Shown: positions 23,838 through 33,407 of the stretch, in pieces
Numbering within the stretch: the first letter of the stretch is position 1
Layout of the letters: the number at the start of each line of letters is the position of its first letter
NCBI RefSeq assembly: GCF_040819555.1
Contig: NZ_CP161919.1
Location: 186,001-250,000, forward strand
DNA: 64,000 bases
Direction: 5' to 3'
Source of the DNA: Nitratireductor sp. GISD-1A_MAKvit
GTDB lineage: Bacteria; Pseudomonadota; Alphaproteobacteria; Rhizobiales; Rhizobiaceae
Notes under the pieces: model-generated
Database searches by the model: none
What the model saw: only the letters and a program-made list of their open reading frames with translations
What the model was told of the DNA's origin: nothing
Translations under genes and position numbers: made by a program

Positions 23838-25316
23838 CTATCGCACCTGCTCGCCAAATGCGTTTTCGTCGATGGGCCAGATCGGGCGCGCGAGCTTTTT
23901 GTAGCCGGCGGTTTTGGGGTTGTTGGGGTAGCAGCCCTCCACGACCGCGTAGATGATTTCCCCGGAAATGGGGGCGAAGCCGGCATGAAAATGGTTGGTC
24001 GACTTGATGAGCAGCACCTGCTTTTCGAGCGGATCGACACCCAGATTGGAAAAGATGTCCGGCTCGAAGGTTTGTGTGCGGTTGGTGTTGAGCACGATGT
24101 CGATTTCGGTGCCGACAAGCCGTACCACAGCGGCGGGGCCGAGCGTGACGCGGCTGGTGCCAAAGGTCTGCCAACCCTCGTCTGCCAGTTTTCGTATCTC
24201 GAACGTGCCGTCGAACGGCGTGCCGCTGGCGGCGTTCGCCTTGCCGCCAATGCGCATGTCGAGAATGGTGCCCGCGCCTGCTCCCTGGGCAAAGGCAACA
24301 GCCTGCGGATCCCAGATCGTTGCGATGCCTGCGCTCTTGATGCCGCTGTCAACAAGAGCGTGCAAAAGAACGGTGTTGTCGCCCGCCGTGCCCCCGCCGG
24401 GATTGTCCCATATGTCGGCGATGACGACGGGCCTGCCGTTTGCACCACCGGCTTTTGCCCTTGCGATGGCGTCATTCGCGGAGAGGCTGTTCATGGCGGT
24501 CATGCCGCGCATTGCGCGCACTTCCTGGCCGAGCTTTTCGGCCAGCGCCGCGCCTTTCTCCGGCGCATTGTCGGTGACGACCATGACCTGCGTGCCGAGC
24601 TCCGGCACATCACCCGCCATGAAGCCGTGGATGAGCGAGACGGAGAGAATGCCTTCCCTGCCCTGCAGCGCCTTCATGCGGTCCACGAAGGAGCGCATGG
24701 GCTCGCGGCTTGTCGGAAAAACATCGATCATGCGGCAGTCGAAGGTGGAAATCACGGGGTGGATTTCGCCGCGCGTGGCACGCAGGGCGAGATCCACCAC
24801 ATGTTCGGCGCGTTCGAGAAAGTCCGTATGAGGGAATTCGAGAAACGACGCGAGAATATCCGCCGCCGCCACGCGCTTGGCCGTAAGATGGCTGTGCGGA
24901 TCGAGTTCGGCGGCGACGATCACGTCCGGGCCGACGATCTCGCGCACACGGGTGAGAAGATCGCCTTCGCAATCGTCGAGCCCGCGCGCGACCATTGCGC
25001 CGTGCAGGCCAAGCACCACACAGTCCACCGGCATGGCGGCCCGCAGCTGGTCCAGAATCTCGTCGCGCAGCGCCTCATAGACATCGAGCCGGACATAGCC
25101 GCCCGGCTCCGCCCAGGTGGCGGTGCCTTCGATCAGCGTGAACCCCTCCTCCCGCGCCCGCCGCCGCAAGACCGGGATGGGTGCCGAACAGAGCGTCGGA
25201 GTCTCGGGGTGTTCCCCCGGCCCGGCATAAAACGCCATCTCGAAATCGCCGCGATCAGTCGGGATCGGCGAGAAGGTGTTCGTTTCGGTGGCGAGCGACG
25301 CGGTAAAGACACGCAT
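23838..25316 (-). CDS. M81 family metallopeptidase (microcystinase C / MlrC-like)
   Basis: A 492-aa zinc metallopeptidase of the MlrC family; members cleave small or linear peptides and amide-like substrates in the cytoplasm. Metal-ligand candidates are Asp and His in AAELDPHSHLT and His in LEFPHTDFLERA. NPGGGTAGDNTVLLHAL and the C-terminal STNHFHAGFAPISGEI are conserved family segments. The start MRVFTASLATETNTFSP at 25316 is the standard N-terminus. It is the last gene of a minus-strand operon that begins with the solute-binding protein at 28744, downstream of RidA by 23 bp, so its substrate is probably delivered by that importer. Confidence 0.9.
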   Translation of the reverse strand: MRVFTASLATETNTFSPIPTDRGDFEMAFYAGPGEHPETPTLCSAPIPVLRRRAREEGFTLIEGTATWAEPGGYVRLDVYEALRDEILDQLRAAMPVDCVVLGLHGAMVARGLDDCEGDLLTRVREIVGPDVIVAAELDPHSHLTAKRVAAADILASFLEFPHTDFLERAEHVVDLALRATRGEIHPVISTFDCRMIDVFPTSREPMRSFVDRMKALQGREGILSVSLIHGFMAGDVPELGTQVMVVTDNAPEKGAALAEKLGQEVRAMRGMTAMNSLSANDAIARAKAGGANGRPVVIADIWDNPGGGTAGDNTVLLHALVDSGIKSAGIATIWDPQAVAFAQGAGAGTILDMRIGGKANAASGTPFDGTFEIRKLADEGWQTFGTSRVTLGPAAVVRLVGTEIDIVLNTNRTQTFEPDIFSNLGVDPLEKQVLLIKSTNHFHAGFAPISGEIIYAVVEGCYPNNPKTAGYKKLARPIWPIDENAFGEQVR

Positions 25317-25339
25317 GCGATGAGCTTCCGGTTTCCAGA

Positions 25340-25705
25340 TCAGAGCGGCTTGTAGGCGACGGCCTCGACTTCGATCTTGATGTCGATCATCAGCCGTGAT
25401 TCCACCGTGGTGCGTGCCGGCGGGTCTTTCGGGAAATATTTGCCATAGACCGCATTGAACGGGCCGAAATCGCGCGCATCCTCCAGCCAGACGGTCGTTT
25501 TCACCACATCGTCGAGTGTGCAGCCGGCAAGCGCCAAGGCCGCCTTGACGTTTTCCATCACCTGCCCGGTCTGCTCGGTGATGCCGCCCTTGACGACAAC
25601 GCCATCGGCTCCCACCGGAACCTGGCCCGAGATGTAGACGAAATCGCCGGCGCGCACGGCGGGGGAAAGTGGCACATGGGAGGTGCCGAAGCACTGCTTG
25701 GTCAT
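25340..25705 (-). CDS. RidA family protein (enamine/imine deaminase)
   Basis: A 121-aa YjgF/YER057c/UK114 protein, which hydrolyses reactive enamine/imine intermediates released by PLP enzymes. Typical segments are GDFVYISGQVPVGADG, TGQVMENVKAALALAGCTLDDVVKTTVWL and DPPARTTVESRL, the latter with the conserved Arg that orients the substrate carboxylate. It lies 21 bp after the second permease and 23 bp before the M81 gene in one operon. Its presence fits with the PLP enzyme encoded on the divergent side at 31789. Confidence 0.92.
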   Translation of the reverse strand: MTKQCFGTSHVPLSPAVRAGDFVYISGQVPVGADGVVVKGGITEQTGQVMENVKAALALAGCTLDDVVKTTVWLEDARDFGPFNAVYGKYFPKDPPARTTVESRLMIDIKIEVEAVAYKPL

Positions 25706-25726
25706 AAATATACTCCGTTTTGAGAC

Positions 25727-26551
25727 CTATTTCACCGCACCGATGGCAAGGCCGCGCACGAGATAGCGCTGCAGCCAGGCAAAGATGACGGCGACGGGGA
25801 TGGTGGCGACAAAGGTGGCCGCCATGACGTGATGCCACTCGACCGTGTAGCGGCCGGCGACGAGCGAGAAAATCTGGATCGGCAGCGTGTAGCTTTCCTG
25901 ACGTCGCAGCATGGTGAGCGCGATGACGAACTCGTTCCACGCATTGATGAAGGAGAAGATGGCCGTCACCGTCATCGCCGGAAGGGCGAGCGGCAAAAAC
26001 ACCATCACCAGTGCCTTTGCCGGGCTTGCGCCCTCGATCCACGCGGCCTCTTCAAGATCCTTCGGGATGGTGGAGAAATAGCTTTGCAGCATCCACACCG
26101 TGAACGCGACATTGAACGCGCCATAGACGAAGACGATCGAGTTCACATTGTCGAGCAGGCCGAGCCAGACCACCAGCCGGAACAGGCCAATGACAAGCAC
26201 GATGGGTGAGAGCATCTGCGTGACGAGAAGAAACTGGCGGAAAAAGCCCTGCCCTGCAAACCGGAAGCGGCTCATCGCATAGGCTGCCGGAATGGAGACC
26301 GCGAGCGCGAGAATGGTCGAAAGCACCGAGACATAGACCGAATTCCACAGCGCGTTGCCGAAATTCGTGGCCTCCCACATGTCGATGAAGTTGCGCCACG
26401 CCGCCTCACGCGGCCACCAGGTTGGCGACAGCACCTCGTTTGCCGGCTTGATCGCGGTGATGAACATCACGGCAAACGGAAACAGGATCAGCACGATGAG
26501 CGGCGAAAGCAGCGCCCAGTAGACAAGCGATTTCTTAAGCTTGGGGTTCAT
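25727..26551 (-). CDS. Carbohydrate-type ABC importer permease (MalG-like)
   Basis: A 274-aa inner-membrane permease with six predicted helices. The EAA loop signature [25 protein letters not shown] contacts the ATPase. It overlaps the 3' end of the first permease gene by 4 bp (ATGA), showing translational coupling. The pair matches the CUT1 sugar/oligosaccharide importer family, with the ATPase supplied by the divergent gene at 29802. The substrate cannot be read from sequence. Confidence 0.93.
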   Translation of the reverse strand: MNPKLKKSLVYWALLSPLIVLILFPFAVMFITAIKPANEVLSPTWWPREAAWRNFIDMWEATNFGNALWNSVYVSVLSTILALAVSIPAAYAMSRFRFAGQGFFRQFLLVTQMLSPIVLVIGLFRLVVWLGLLDNVNSIVFVYGAFNVAFTVWMLQSYFSTIPKDLEEAAWIEGASPAKALVMVFLPLALPAMTVTAIFSFINAWNEFVIALTMLRRQESYTLPIQIFSLVAGRYTVEWHHVMAATFVATIPVAVIFAWLQRYLVRGLAIGAVK

Positions 26552-27423
26552 GTCCGCTCCCTGCGCATGGCGAGCGCGACATAGAGGATGGTGAAGGCCA
26601 GAAGCAGCGCGAACATCATCACCGAAAGAGCAGACGCCTCTCCCAGTTTGCCGAAGCGGAAACCGAGCTTGTAGAGATAGGTGACGAGAATGTCGGTGGA
26701 GTTGGCGGGCCCGCCCTGCGTGGTCGCCCAGATGATCGGGAAGGAATTGAACACATAGATCATGTTGAGCACGATCGAGATGTTCAAAAACGGTTTCATC
26801 AGCGGCAGCGTGATCTCGCGGAAGGTCTGCCAGCGCGTAGCGCCTTCAAGTTTGGCCGCCTCATAAAGGTCGTCGGGGATGGACGACAGGCCGCCGAGAA
26901 AGATCGTTGTCGTGAACGGGATCGTCACCAGAATCCCGATCATGATCTGCACCGGAAACGCGGTGGAGGCGCGGGCGAGCCACTGGATGTTCTGGTCGAT
27001 CAGGCCGATGTTCTGGAGGCCCGAGTTGAGCATGCCGCTTTCGCCATTCAGCGCCCAGCGCCAGACGATGGCGGTCATGGTCAGCGACACGGCCCAGGGC
27101 AGCATGATGATGACACGCGCAAGCGAGCGGCCATAAAACTCCTCGTTGAGGATCATGGCGACGGGCACGGAAACGATGAGCGTGCCGAACACGATGCCGC
27201 CGGTCCAGATGAAAGTGCGCCAGAGCGCGCCGAGAAAATCCGGATCGGTGAAGACGGCGACATAGTTTTCAACGCCGTTGAACCCGCGCAGCTGGCCGAA
27301 GCGGTTGACGTCGTTCAGCGAAATCGTGCCGAGCTGGTAAAGCGGCCACAGGATGATGAACGCGGCGAGCAGGAACCCCGGCAGGATCAGCAGATATGGA
27401 TTTGTCAGAGGCGAGCGGATCAT
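26548..27423 (-). CDS. Carbohydrate-type ABC importer permease (MalF-like)
   Basis: A 291-aa integral membrane protein of the CUT1 family. It has an N-terminal helix ([25 protein letters not shown] in part), five further hydrophobic segments, and the EAA loop [25 protein letters not shown]. It lies downstream of the solute-binding gene, separated by a stable hairpin, and overlaps the second permease by 4 bp. Confidence 0.93.
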   Translation of the reverse strand: MIRSPLTNPYLLILPGFLLAAFIILWPLYQLGTISLNDVNRFGQLRGFNGVENYVAVFTDPDFLGALWRTFIWTGGIVFGTLIVSVPVAMILNEEFYGRSLARVIIMLPWAVSLTMTAIVWRWALNGESGMLNSGLQNIGLIDQNIQWLARASTAFPVQIMIGILVTIPFTTTIFLGGLSSIPDDLYEAAKLEGATRWQTFREITLPLMKPFLNISIVLNMIYVFNSFPIIWATTQGGPANSTDILVTYLYKLGFRFGKLGEASALSVMMFALLLAFTILYVALAMRRERT

Positions 27424-27465
27424 GGTCCCGTCAGTGTTCGCAGGGTTTCAAGCGGGGTCAGAAGC

Positions 27466-27493
27466 GGCATGCGCGAGAGCACTCGCGCATGCC
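27466..27493 (-). terminator. Intercistronic hairpin after the solute-binding gene
   Basis: GGCATGCGCGAG and CTCGCGCATGCC form a perfect 12-bp stem with a 4-nt loop between the binding-protein stop (27511) and the first permease start (27423). There is no T-run. Such hairpins usually stabilise the binding-protein mRNA or attenuate the permeases. Confidence 0.6.
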
Positions 27494-27510
27494 TGTTCGA
27501 ATGGATCTGC

Positions 27511-28744
27511 CTATTGCCCGAGAATGCCGTTGATCTCCTCGGCTGCGCCATTCAGCGTTGCCTTGGGCTCGCCATTTCCGAGATAGATGGTCTGCACCGC
27601 ATCCGACGTGGTGGCGGCAATCTCCTCCCAGCCGGCGATGACCGGGGCAAAGCGGGCGTCCGGCAGAAGCGCCGTAAAGGCCTTCAGATCGGCATTGTCG
27701 GCAAAGGGCCGGTTGTGCGGCGACTTCCGGATTGACCGGAAGGAAACCTTCGCCCGAGGTGAACTTTGCGCGCCACTCGGTGGTGAAGAGCTGGTCGAGA
27801 AACTTCCAGGCCAGATCCTTGTTCTGCGAGTTCTCGAACATGATGATGGAATCGGTCACGCCATAGGTGCCGCGGTCACCTTCGGGGCCAGCCGGAATGG
27901 CGGCCACGCCGTATTCGAGGTCGGGTGCTTCTTCCTTGATCTGGTTCGAGAGGAAGGGTGCGGTGATCATCATGCCGACCTTGCCCTGCTTGAACAGGTT
28001 CTGCACGTCCTCGCGGCTGTAGGAGGTGACACCGGGCTGGGTCGCGCCGGAATCGATCAGCGATTTGTACATCTCCGCCGCCTTGTAGCCGGCATCCGTG
28101 TCGAGGCCGGAGGTGCCGTCTTCCTCGACAAGCTGGCCGCCATAGGCCCAGAAGGCATAATAGAAATAGACGTCGGTCTCGATCTCCTTGCCCTGAAGCC
28201 CGAAGCCGGAAATGTCGTCGCCCAGCGCGCTGATCTTCTCGGCGGCTTCGGCAAGCTCCTCCCAGGTGTCCGGCACTTCCTCGATACCGGCCTGCTCGAA
28301 CAGCGCCTTGTTGTAGTACATGGCGCGGGCGGATGCGGCGATGGGCAGGCCATAGGTCTTTTCCTGCATTACGGACGGCTCAAGAAACACCGGGAAGAAA
28401 CGGTCCTTGAAGTCCTGCGTCATGTAATCGTCCAGTGGCGCGGCGATGCCCTGATCGACAAAGTCGATCAGCCAGCGCGTGCCAATGATCGACAGATCCG
28501 CATTGGCGCTGCCGGAAATATCGGTGGTCAGCTTCTGCAGAAGCACATCCCACGGCACCACCTCGATCTGGATTTCGGAGCCGGGATTGGCCTCCTCGAA
28601 TGCCTTGGCGGCCTCTTCGAAATACGGGCCGGTCTTGGAGCTGTATTCAGCCACGGTAACGCGCACGGTCTCCGCCTGCGCCCAACCAGCCATGGATAGA
28701 AGCGCGGCACCAGCGACGGTGGCTTTCAGTGCGATCCTGTTCAT
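27511..28744 (-). CDS. ABC transporter extracellular solute-binding protein (one frame break)
   Basis: A family 1 periplasmic binding protein of about 410 aa that captures the substrate for the downstream permeases. The start MNRIALKATVAGAALLSMAGWAQA is a clear Sec signal peptide with a probable AQA-E cleavage. The body carries YDxxYYNKALFEQAGI-type sugar-binding features (AMYYNKALFEQAGIEEVPDTWEEL). The frame breaks near 27716-27722: after GFLPVNPEV the family-like ending NRPFADNADLKAFTALLPDA continues in the next frame and stops at 27511 (INGILGQ). The break looks like one extra base and is probably a sequencing error. The divergent promoter lies at 28745-29031. Confidence 0.85.
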
Positions 28745-28853
28745 TCCTGTCTCCCTGTTCCTCTCTCGGGTTCCTGATGCATGCCCGCTGAAGGGGCACC
28801 TGCGCCTGGACTGTTCGTTGGGATCGCCACACGGCGCGAGCAGCGATCTTTTA

Positions 28854-28868
28854 TGTAATTTTTTTACA
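28854..28868. promoter_or_regulatory. Candidate RpiR-family operator
   Basis: TGTAATTTTTTTACA is a perfect dyad (TGTAA-N5-TTACA) in the 287-bp region between the divergent binding-protein and SDR genes. RpiR/MurR regulators commonly bind short AT-rich dyads of this form, and an RpiR gene lies in the right-hand operon. It would be well placed to control both directions. Confidence 0.45.
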
Positions 28869-29031
28869 GAAATTGAAAACAAGCAAGTGAAATCACACAA
28901 TCATGTTGCTAAATTACGATTTATCGGCAAATCTCAGCCTGCTGGCCTGTGCGTCAGCGGGTGCCAGATTGCCCGGAAAGAACGAAGAGTCCCGTGCAAA
29001 ACGGGCGAATGAGGGGAAGAACGGGAGCGCA

Positions 29032-29790
29032 ATGATCGATCTGAATGATCACAGGATTGTCGTGACGGGAGCGGCCGGTGGCATCGGCCGGGCCATGGTG
29101 GATGTCCTTTCAGGGTTCGGCGCCATTGTGATCGCATGCGATCTGGAGGAAGCCGACCTGTCATTCGACGGTGTCGGGGAAACCCACCGCTTCGATCTGC
29201 TGGACGATGACGCGGTCGAAGCCGCGGTCAAGCGGATCTGCGATGGCGGCGCGCCGGATGCAGTGATCTCCAACGCCGGCTGGACGCGCGCCGAAACGCT
29301 GGATGATGTGACACCCAAGGCGCTCTCCCACGAGCTGGATCTCAACCTGCGCAGCGCCGCGCGGCTTTCGCAGGCCTTCCTTCCAGCGATGCGCGCAAGC
29401 GAAAAGAGCGCGGCTTTCGTGTTCATTTCATCCATCAATGCGCTGTCGCACTACGGCAACCCCGCCTATGCGGCAGCCAAGGCGGGGCTGATCGCCTGGA
29501 TGCGCGCCATCGCCACGGAAGAAGGCCGGCACGGCATCCGCGCCAATGCGATCACGCCGGGCTCCGTGCGCACCATGGCGTGGGACCACCGTATCGAACG
29601 CGATCCGGGCATACTGGCGAAGGTCCGGCAGCTTTATCCGCTGGGGCGCATGGTCGAGCCTGCGGAAGTGGCGCGTGCCGCCGCCTTTCTTGCCTCCCCG
29701 CTTGCAAGCGGCATCACCGGCACGGTGCTTCCCGTGGATGCCGGCATCTCCGCCGGCAACCTGCCCTTTCTCGAACAGATAGCCGGCTGA
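29032..29790 (+). CDS. Short-chain dehydrogenase/reductase
   Basis: A 252-aa Rossmann-fold NAD(P)-dependent oxidoreductase. The cofactor motif VVTGAAGGIG (TGxxxGIG) is near the N-terminus, an SNAG-type motif follows, and the catalytic Ser and Tyr-xxx-Lys are visible in SSINALSHYGNPAYAAAK. The start at 29032 is chosen because MIDLNDHRIVVTGAAGG is the normal SDR beginning; the frame is open further upstream through the promoter region. It opens the plus-strand operon SDR, ABC ATPase, RpiR regulator and PLP enzyme, and probably oxidises or reduces the imported compound. Confidence 0.9.
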   Translation: MIDLNDHRIVVTGAAGGIGRAMVDVLSGFGAIVIACDLEEADLSFDGVGETHRFDLLDDDAVEAAVKRICDGGAPDAVISNAGWTRAETLDDVTPKALSHELDLNLRSAARLSQAFLPAMRASEKSAAFVFISSINALSHYGNPAYAAAKAGLIAWMRAIATEEGRHGIRANAITPGSVRTMAWDHRIERDPGILAKVRQLYPLGRMVEPAEVARAAAFLASPLASGITGTVLPVDAGISAGNLPFLEQIAG

Positions 29791-29801
29791 GGAGATCCTT
29801 C

Positions 29802-30869
29802 ATGGCAGAGCTGAAACTGAAGGACATTTCCAAGCGCTACGGTTCGCTGACCGTGATCGAGAAGCTTTCGCTGGCGATTGACGATGGCGAGTTTGTGGTT
29901 CTGGTCGGCCCATCGGGCTGCGGCAAGTCCACACTGTTGCGCATGATCGCGGGGCTGGAGCCAATCACCGGCGGAGACCTCGTCATTGGCGGCGCACGCG
30001 CCAACGATATTCCGCCCCAGAAGCGCGACACGTCCATGGTGTTCCAGTCCTATGCGCTCTTTCCCCATATGAGCGTGCGCGACAACATTAGTTTCGGCCC
30101 GCGCGTGCGCGGCGAGCCGAAGGACGAGACCGAGCAGCGCATCAAAAAGGCAGCCGAAATTCTCAATCTCGGCGCCTATCTCGACCGCAAGCCGGGCCAG
30201 CTTTCCGGCGGTCAGCGCCAGCGTGTCGCCATGGGTCGCGCCATTGTGCGCGATCCGAAAGTCTTTCTCTTCGATGAGCCGCTGTCGAACCTCGACGCCA
30301 AGCTGCGCATCCAGATGCGCACCGAGATCAAGGCGCTGCACCAGAAGCTCGGAACCACCATTGTCTACGTGACGCATGACCAGATCGAGGCCATGACGAT
30401 GGCTGACAGGATCGTCGTCATGAATGGCGGCAATATCGAGCAGGTGGGCACACCGCTGGAGCTTTACGACCGGCCCGCCAACACCTTCGTGGCGGGTTTC
30501 ATAGGCTCGCCGGCGATGAGCTTTCTACAGGCCGAATCCGGTGTCGTGAACGGCACTCCCGTGGCGGTGCTGCAGGACGGGACGAGCCTCCCCATCGCGC
30601 GGGGCTTTGGCCATGAAACCGTCACCGTTGGCATCCGCCCCGAATCCTATCAAAGGGATCCGCAAGGGCCGCTGAAACTTCAGGTCGAGGTGGTGGAGCC
30701 GACGGGCCCTGAGATCCATGTGTTCGGCACCATTGCCGGAGAGGATGTGCGCGTCGTGCTGCGCGACCGCGAACTGCCCAGACCGGGCGAGACGCTTGCG
30801 CTTTCGGTTCCGGTCGAGCATGTCCACCTCTTTGACAGCGATGACGGACAACGGCTGGAGACCCACTGA
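29802..30869 (+). CDS. ABC importer ATPase (UgpC/MsmK type)
   Basis: A 355-aa CUT1-type ATPase with Walker [11 protein letters not shown]-loop FQSYALFPHM, signature [15 protein letters not shown], Walker [14 protein letters not shown] and the switch His in VYVTHDQ. The C-terminal 100 residues form the TOBE/OB regulatory domain. GAGGAGATCC upstream of ATG 29802 is a good ribosome site. It is most likely the energy module for the divergent permeases at 25727-27423, which lack an ATPase of their own. Confidence 0.93.
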   Translation: MAELKLKDISKRYGSLTVIEKLSLAIDDGEFVVLVGPSGCGKSTLLRMIAGLEPITGGDLVIGGARANDIPPQKRDTSMVFQSYALFPHMSVRDNISFGPRVRGEPKDETEQRIKKAAEILNLGAYLDRKPGQLSGGQRQRVAMGRAIVRDPKVFLFDEPLSNLDAKLRIQMRTEIKALHQKLGTTIVYVTHDQIEAMTMADRIVVMNGGNIEQVGTPLELYDRPANTFVAGFIGSPAMSFLQAESGVVNGTPVAVLQDGTSLPIARGFGHETVTVGIRPESYQRDPQGPLKLQVEVVEPTGPEIHVFGTIAGEDVRVVLRDRELPRPGETLALSVPVEHVHLFDSDDGQRLETH

Positions 30870-30871
30870 TC

Positions 30872-31784
30872 ATGGACGAACGCGTGCCCGAGGACAGCGA
30901 ACGCACGGTCGATATCATCGCCCGGCTGCAGGATCGTCTTGAGCGCGGGCGCGGCGCGGAAATCCGCCTGGTGGAGAGCATTCTGGCCGATCCGCAGTTT
31001 GCCGCCCATGCGCCGATTGCGCAGATTGCCGAGCGGGCAGGCGTGAGTGAGCCGACCATCACGCGGCTGGCGCGGGCGCTGGGGTTTCCCGGCACGCGGG
31101 AGATGCGGTTCCATCTCGCCCAGGCGCTCGCCATTGGCGGGGCCTATCTGCGCGAGCCAAGCGCACCTGTGGAGGATTTGCCGCTTTCAGGGCAGGTGGT
31201 GGCCAAGGTTGCCTCGGGCGCCCATGCCGCCCTCGACCTGATGTCGATGGCACTTGCCGATATCGACCTCGAGCCCATGGCCAAAGAGATCAGCCGCGCG
31301 AGCCAGATCCTCGTTTATGGCACGGGCGGCAGCTCTTCCTTTGCGGCGGTGGAACTGCAGAACCGGCTCTTTCGCCTCGGTCTGCACGTGACCGCACACA
31401 CCGACCCGCAGCTCCAGCGCATGAGCGCCTCGGTACTGGAGCCAAAAGCGGTGGTGATCGGCTTTTCGGTTTCGGGACAGGGCCGCCTCGGTAATGGATG
31501 CGGTGACGATTGCCCGGCAATATGGTGCGCGTGCCTTTGTGGTGACCACACCCAATTCGCCGCTGGCGGCCGCGGGCGACGCCCTTCTGCCGCTGACCTT
31601 CAAGGAAGACGGCAATCTCTACAAGCCGTCCTCCATGCGCTATGCGCTGCTTTCGGCGGTGGACATCATCGCCATGGCGACGGCGCTCACGCTTGGCAAA
31701 AAGGTGCTTGAGCCGCTCCGGCGCGTGCGCCACAGCCTGGCCAGTCAGAACATCAAGAACCCCAATCTGCCCATCGGAGACTGA
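30872..31784 (+). CDS. RpiR/MurR family regulator with SIS domain (one frame break)
   Basis: A repressor of about 303 aa with an N-terminal HTH_6 domain (IAQIAERAGVSEPTITRLARALGF) and a C-terminal SIS sugar-phosphate-binding domain (QILVYGTGGSSSFAAVELQNRLFRLG). The frame breaks at GGG 31480-31482: after VVIGFSVSGQ the expected AASVMDAVTIARQYGA continues one frame over and ends at 31784. Removing one G restores a full-length protein, so this is probably an error rather than a pseudogene. It begins 2 bp after the ATPase stop. It likely controls both divergent operons through the dyad at 28854-28868. Confidence 0.85.
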
Positions 31785-31788
31785 TGCC

Positions 31789-32847
31789 TTGCGCATTCTC
31801 GACCTTGAAACGCCCGCCGTGGTCATCGACCTTGCGAAGGTGCGGGCCAACCTCGCCCGCGCGCAGGCCCATGCCGACGCCCACGGGCTGAAGCTGCGCC
31901 CGCACATCAAGACCCACAAGCTCCCGGAGTTCGCAAAAATGCAGTGCGAAATGGGGGCAATCGGCATCACCTGTCAGAAGGTGGGCGAAGCCGAAGTGAT
32001 GGCCGAGGCGGGGCTCACCGACATCTTCATCCCCTACAACATTCTGGGTGCGGGCAAGCTCGACCGGCTTCTGGCCCTGCACAGGCGCGTGACGCTTTCC
32101 GTGACGGCGGACAGTGCCGTGACGATCGCCGGCTATGCAGGGCATTTCACCGATCCCGGCCATCCCCTCCCCGTTCTGGTGGAATGCGATACGGGCATGG
32201 GCCGCTGCGGTGTGCAGACGGTCGATGAAGTCGTTACGCTGGCGAAACAGATCGATGCAGCACCGGGGCTGCGCTTCGAAGGGCTGATGACCTATCCGCC
32301 GCGCGGCGAGCCTGAAGCCGTGGAGCGCTGGCTGGCAGATGCCATCGCGGCGCTTGAGAAGAAAGGCCTTCCGGTCAACACGGTTTCCAATGGTGGATCG
32401 CCCGATTTTTACCAGGCCCAAAAAATCACCAGCGCGACGGAGCATCGGCCCGGCACCTATATCTATTCCGACCGCATGCAGGTGGCTTTCGGTCATGGCA
32501 CGCTGGAAGATTGCGCGTTCACCGTGCTGGCCACGGTGGTGAGCCGGCCTACGGAAAACCGCGCCATCATCGATGCCGGCTCCAAGGCACTCGCTGCCGA
32601 CACCGCACCCGTTCCCGGCCATGGGCACATCGTGGAGTATCCCGATGCGGTGATCGCCTCGCTCAGCGAAGAGCACGGCATAGTGGACCTGTCGAACTGC
32701 GCGGCAAAGCCGGAGATCGGTGACAGGGTGCGCATCATCCCCAATCACGTATGCCCGGTATCGAACCTTTACGATGCGGTGAACCTCGTCGATGGCGACC
32801 GCGTGACCGAAACACTGGCTGTTGCCGCCCGCGGCCGCCTCACCTGA
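31789..32847 (+). CDS. D-threonine aldolase / D-serine dehydratase-like PLP enzyme
   Basis: About 352 aa, fold-type III (alanine-racemase-like) PLP enzyme of COG3616. The PLP lysine is in RPHIKTHK near residue 40. PLP-phosphate and metal-site segments are ECDTGMGRCG, NTVSNGGSPDF and the C-terminal PNHVCPVSN, whose His and Cys are the usual divalent-metal ligands. Members cleave or dehydrate beta-hydroxy-D-amino acids. No ATG precedes the conserved start, so a TTG at 31789 (RILDLETPAVVIDL), 4 bp after the regulator stop, is proposed. With RidA and M81 nearby, the locus probably degrades an unusual amino acid or peptide. Confidence 0.85.
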   Translation: MRILDLETPAVVIDLAKVRANLARAQAHADAHGLKLRPHIKTHKLPEFAKMQCEMGAIGITCQKVGEAEVMAEAGLTDIFIPYNILGAGKLDRLLALHRRVTLSVTADSAVTIAGYAGHFTDPGHPLPVLVECDTGMGRCGVQTVDEVVTLAKQIDAAPGLRFEGLMTYPPRGEPEAVERWLADAIAALEKKGLPVNTVSNGGSPDFYQAQKITSATEHRPGTYIYSDRMQVAFGHGTLEDCAFTVLATVVSRPTENRAIIDAGSKALAADTAPVPGHGHIVEYPDAVIASLSEEHGIVDLSNCAAKPEIGDRVRIIPNHVCPVSNLYDAVNLVDGDRVTETLAVAARGRLT

Positions 32848-32860
32848 CTGATTGTTTCAC

Positions 32861-32904
32861 GCAATTCCGGACGGAAAACCGGTTTCCACTTTTCCCGGAA
32901 TTGC
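32861..32904. repeat. Rhizobial-type intergenic palindrome
   Basis: GCAATTCCGG (32861-32870) and CCGGAATTGC (32895-32904) form a perfect stem enclosing a near-palindrome GGAAAACCGGTTTCC. Very similar palindromes are common between genes in rhizobial genomes. It may act as a terminator for the preceding operon. Confidence 0.6.
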
Positions 32905-32920
32905 TCTCATGGAGAAGCCG

Positions 32921-33407
32921 ATGACTTACGACAAGAACCCCTTCCCTGAAGACGACGCCGACCGTCATTACTTATGGGAAATGCTGGTGCGACGAGACAT
33001 CGACGCGTTCCTTTCGCAGGACTGGTCGATGGTGGAAGGAGATTTTGCCGAGGACCGCTTCTTCGGCATGCACGCGCATTTTCTCAATGATGCCGATTCC
33101 TGGCGGCTGCAGTATCCCGACGTAAAAACCTATCGCGACGAATGGCTGCGACAGGGCAAGGAAACGGCGGCCACCGAGTTTGCCGAGCCGCTGCGCGAGG
33201 CGCTTTTCCGCGTAACCAACATGCGCGACATCGACATCGACGGCGACCGCGCGGTGCTGCACAAGAAATTCAATGGCAGTGTCGCCAAGGGCCGACGGCA
33301 CCGTCGACCGGCTGAACTGGCAGACGCTCTATTTCTGCGCCAGGATCGACGGGCGCTGGAAGATCACCGGCTTTGTCGGCTACATGCCGCACCCGCTTTG
33401 CGGCTGA
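32921..33407 (+). CDS. SnoaL/NTF2-like protein (one frame break)
   Basis: About 161 aa with the cone-shaped NTF2-like fold expected from an N-terminal helix (YLWEMLVRRDIDAFLSQDW) and a final strand pair (QTLYFCARIDGRWKITGFVGYMPHPL). The frame breaks at GGG 33289-33291: one base fewer gives VAKADGTVDRLNW and a stop at 33405-33407. The ATG at 32921 has GGAG six bases upstream, and MTYDKNPFPEDD reads as a natural start. It abuts the convergent ugpC gene with no gap. The function is unknown; such proteins are often small-molecule isomerases or binding proteins. Confidence 0.75.

Noticed and set aside
31494..31784. Separate small gene after the RpiR regulator
   Set aside because: It is the C-terminal SIS part of the same regulator, displaced by a one-base frame break.
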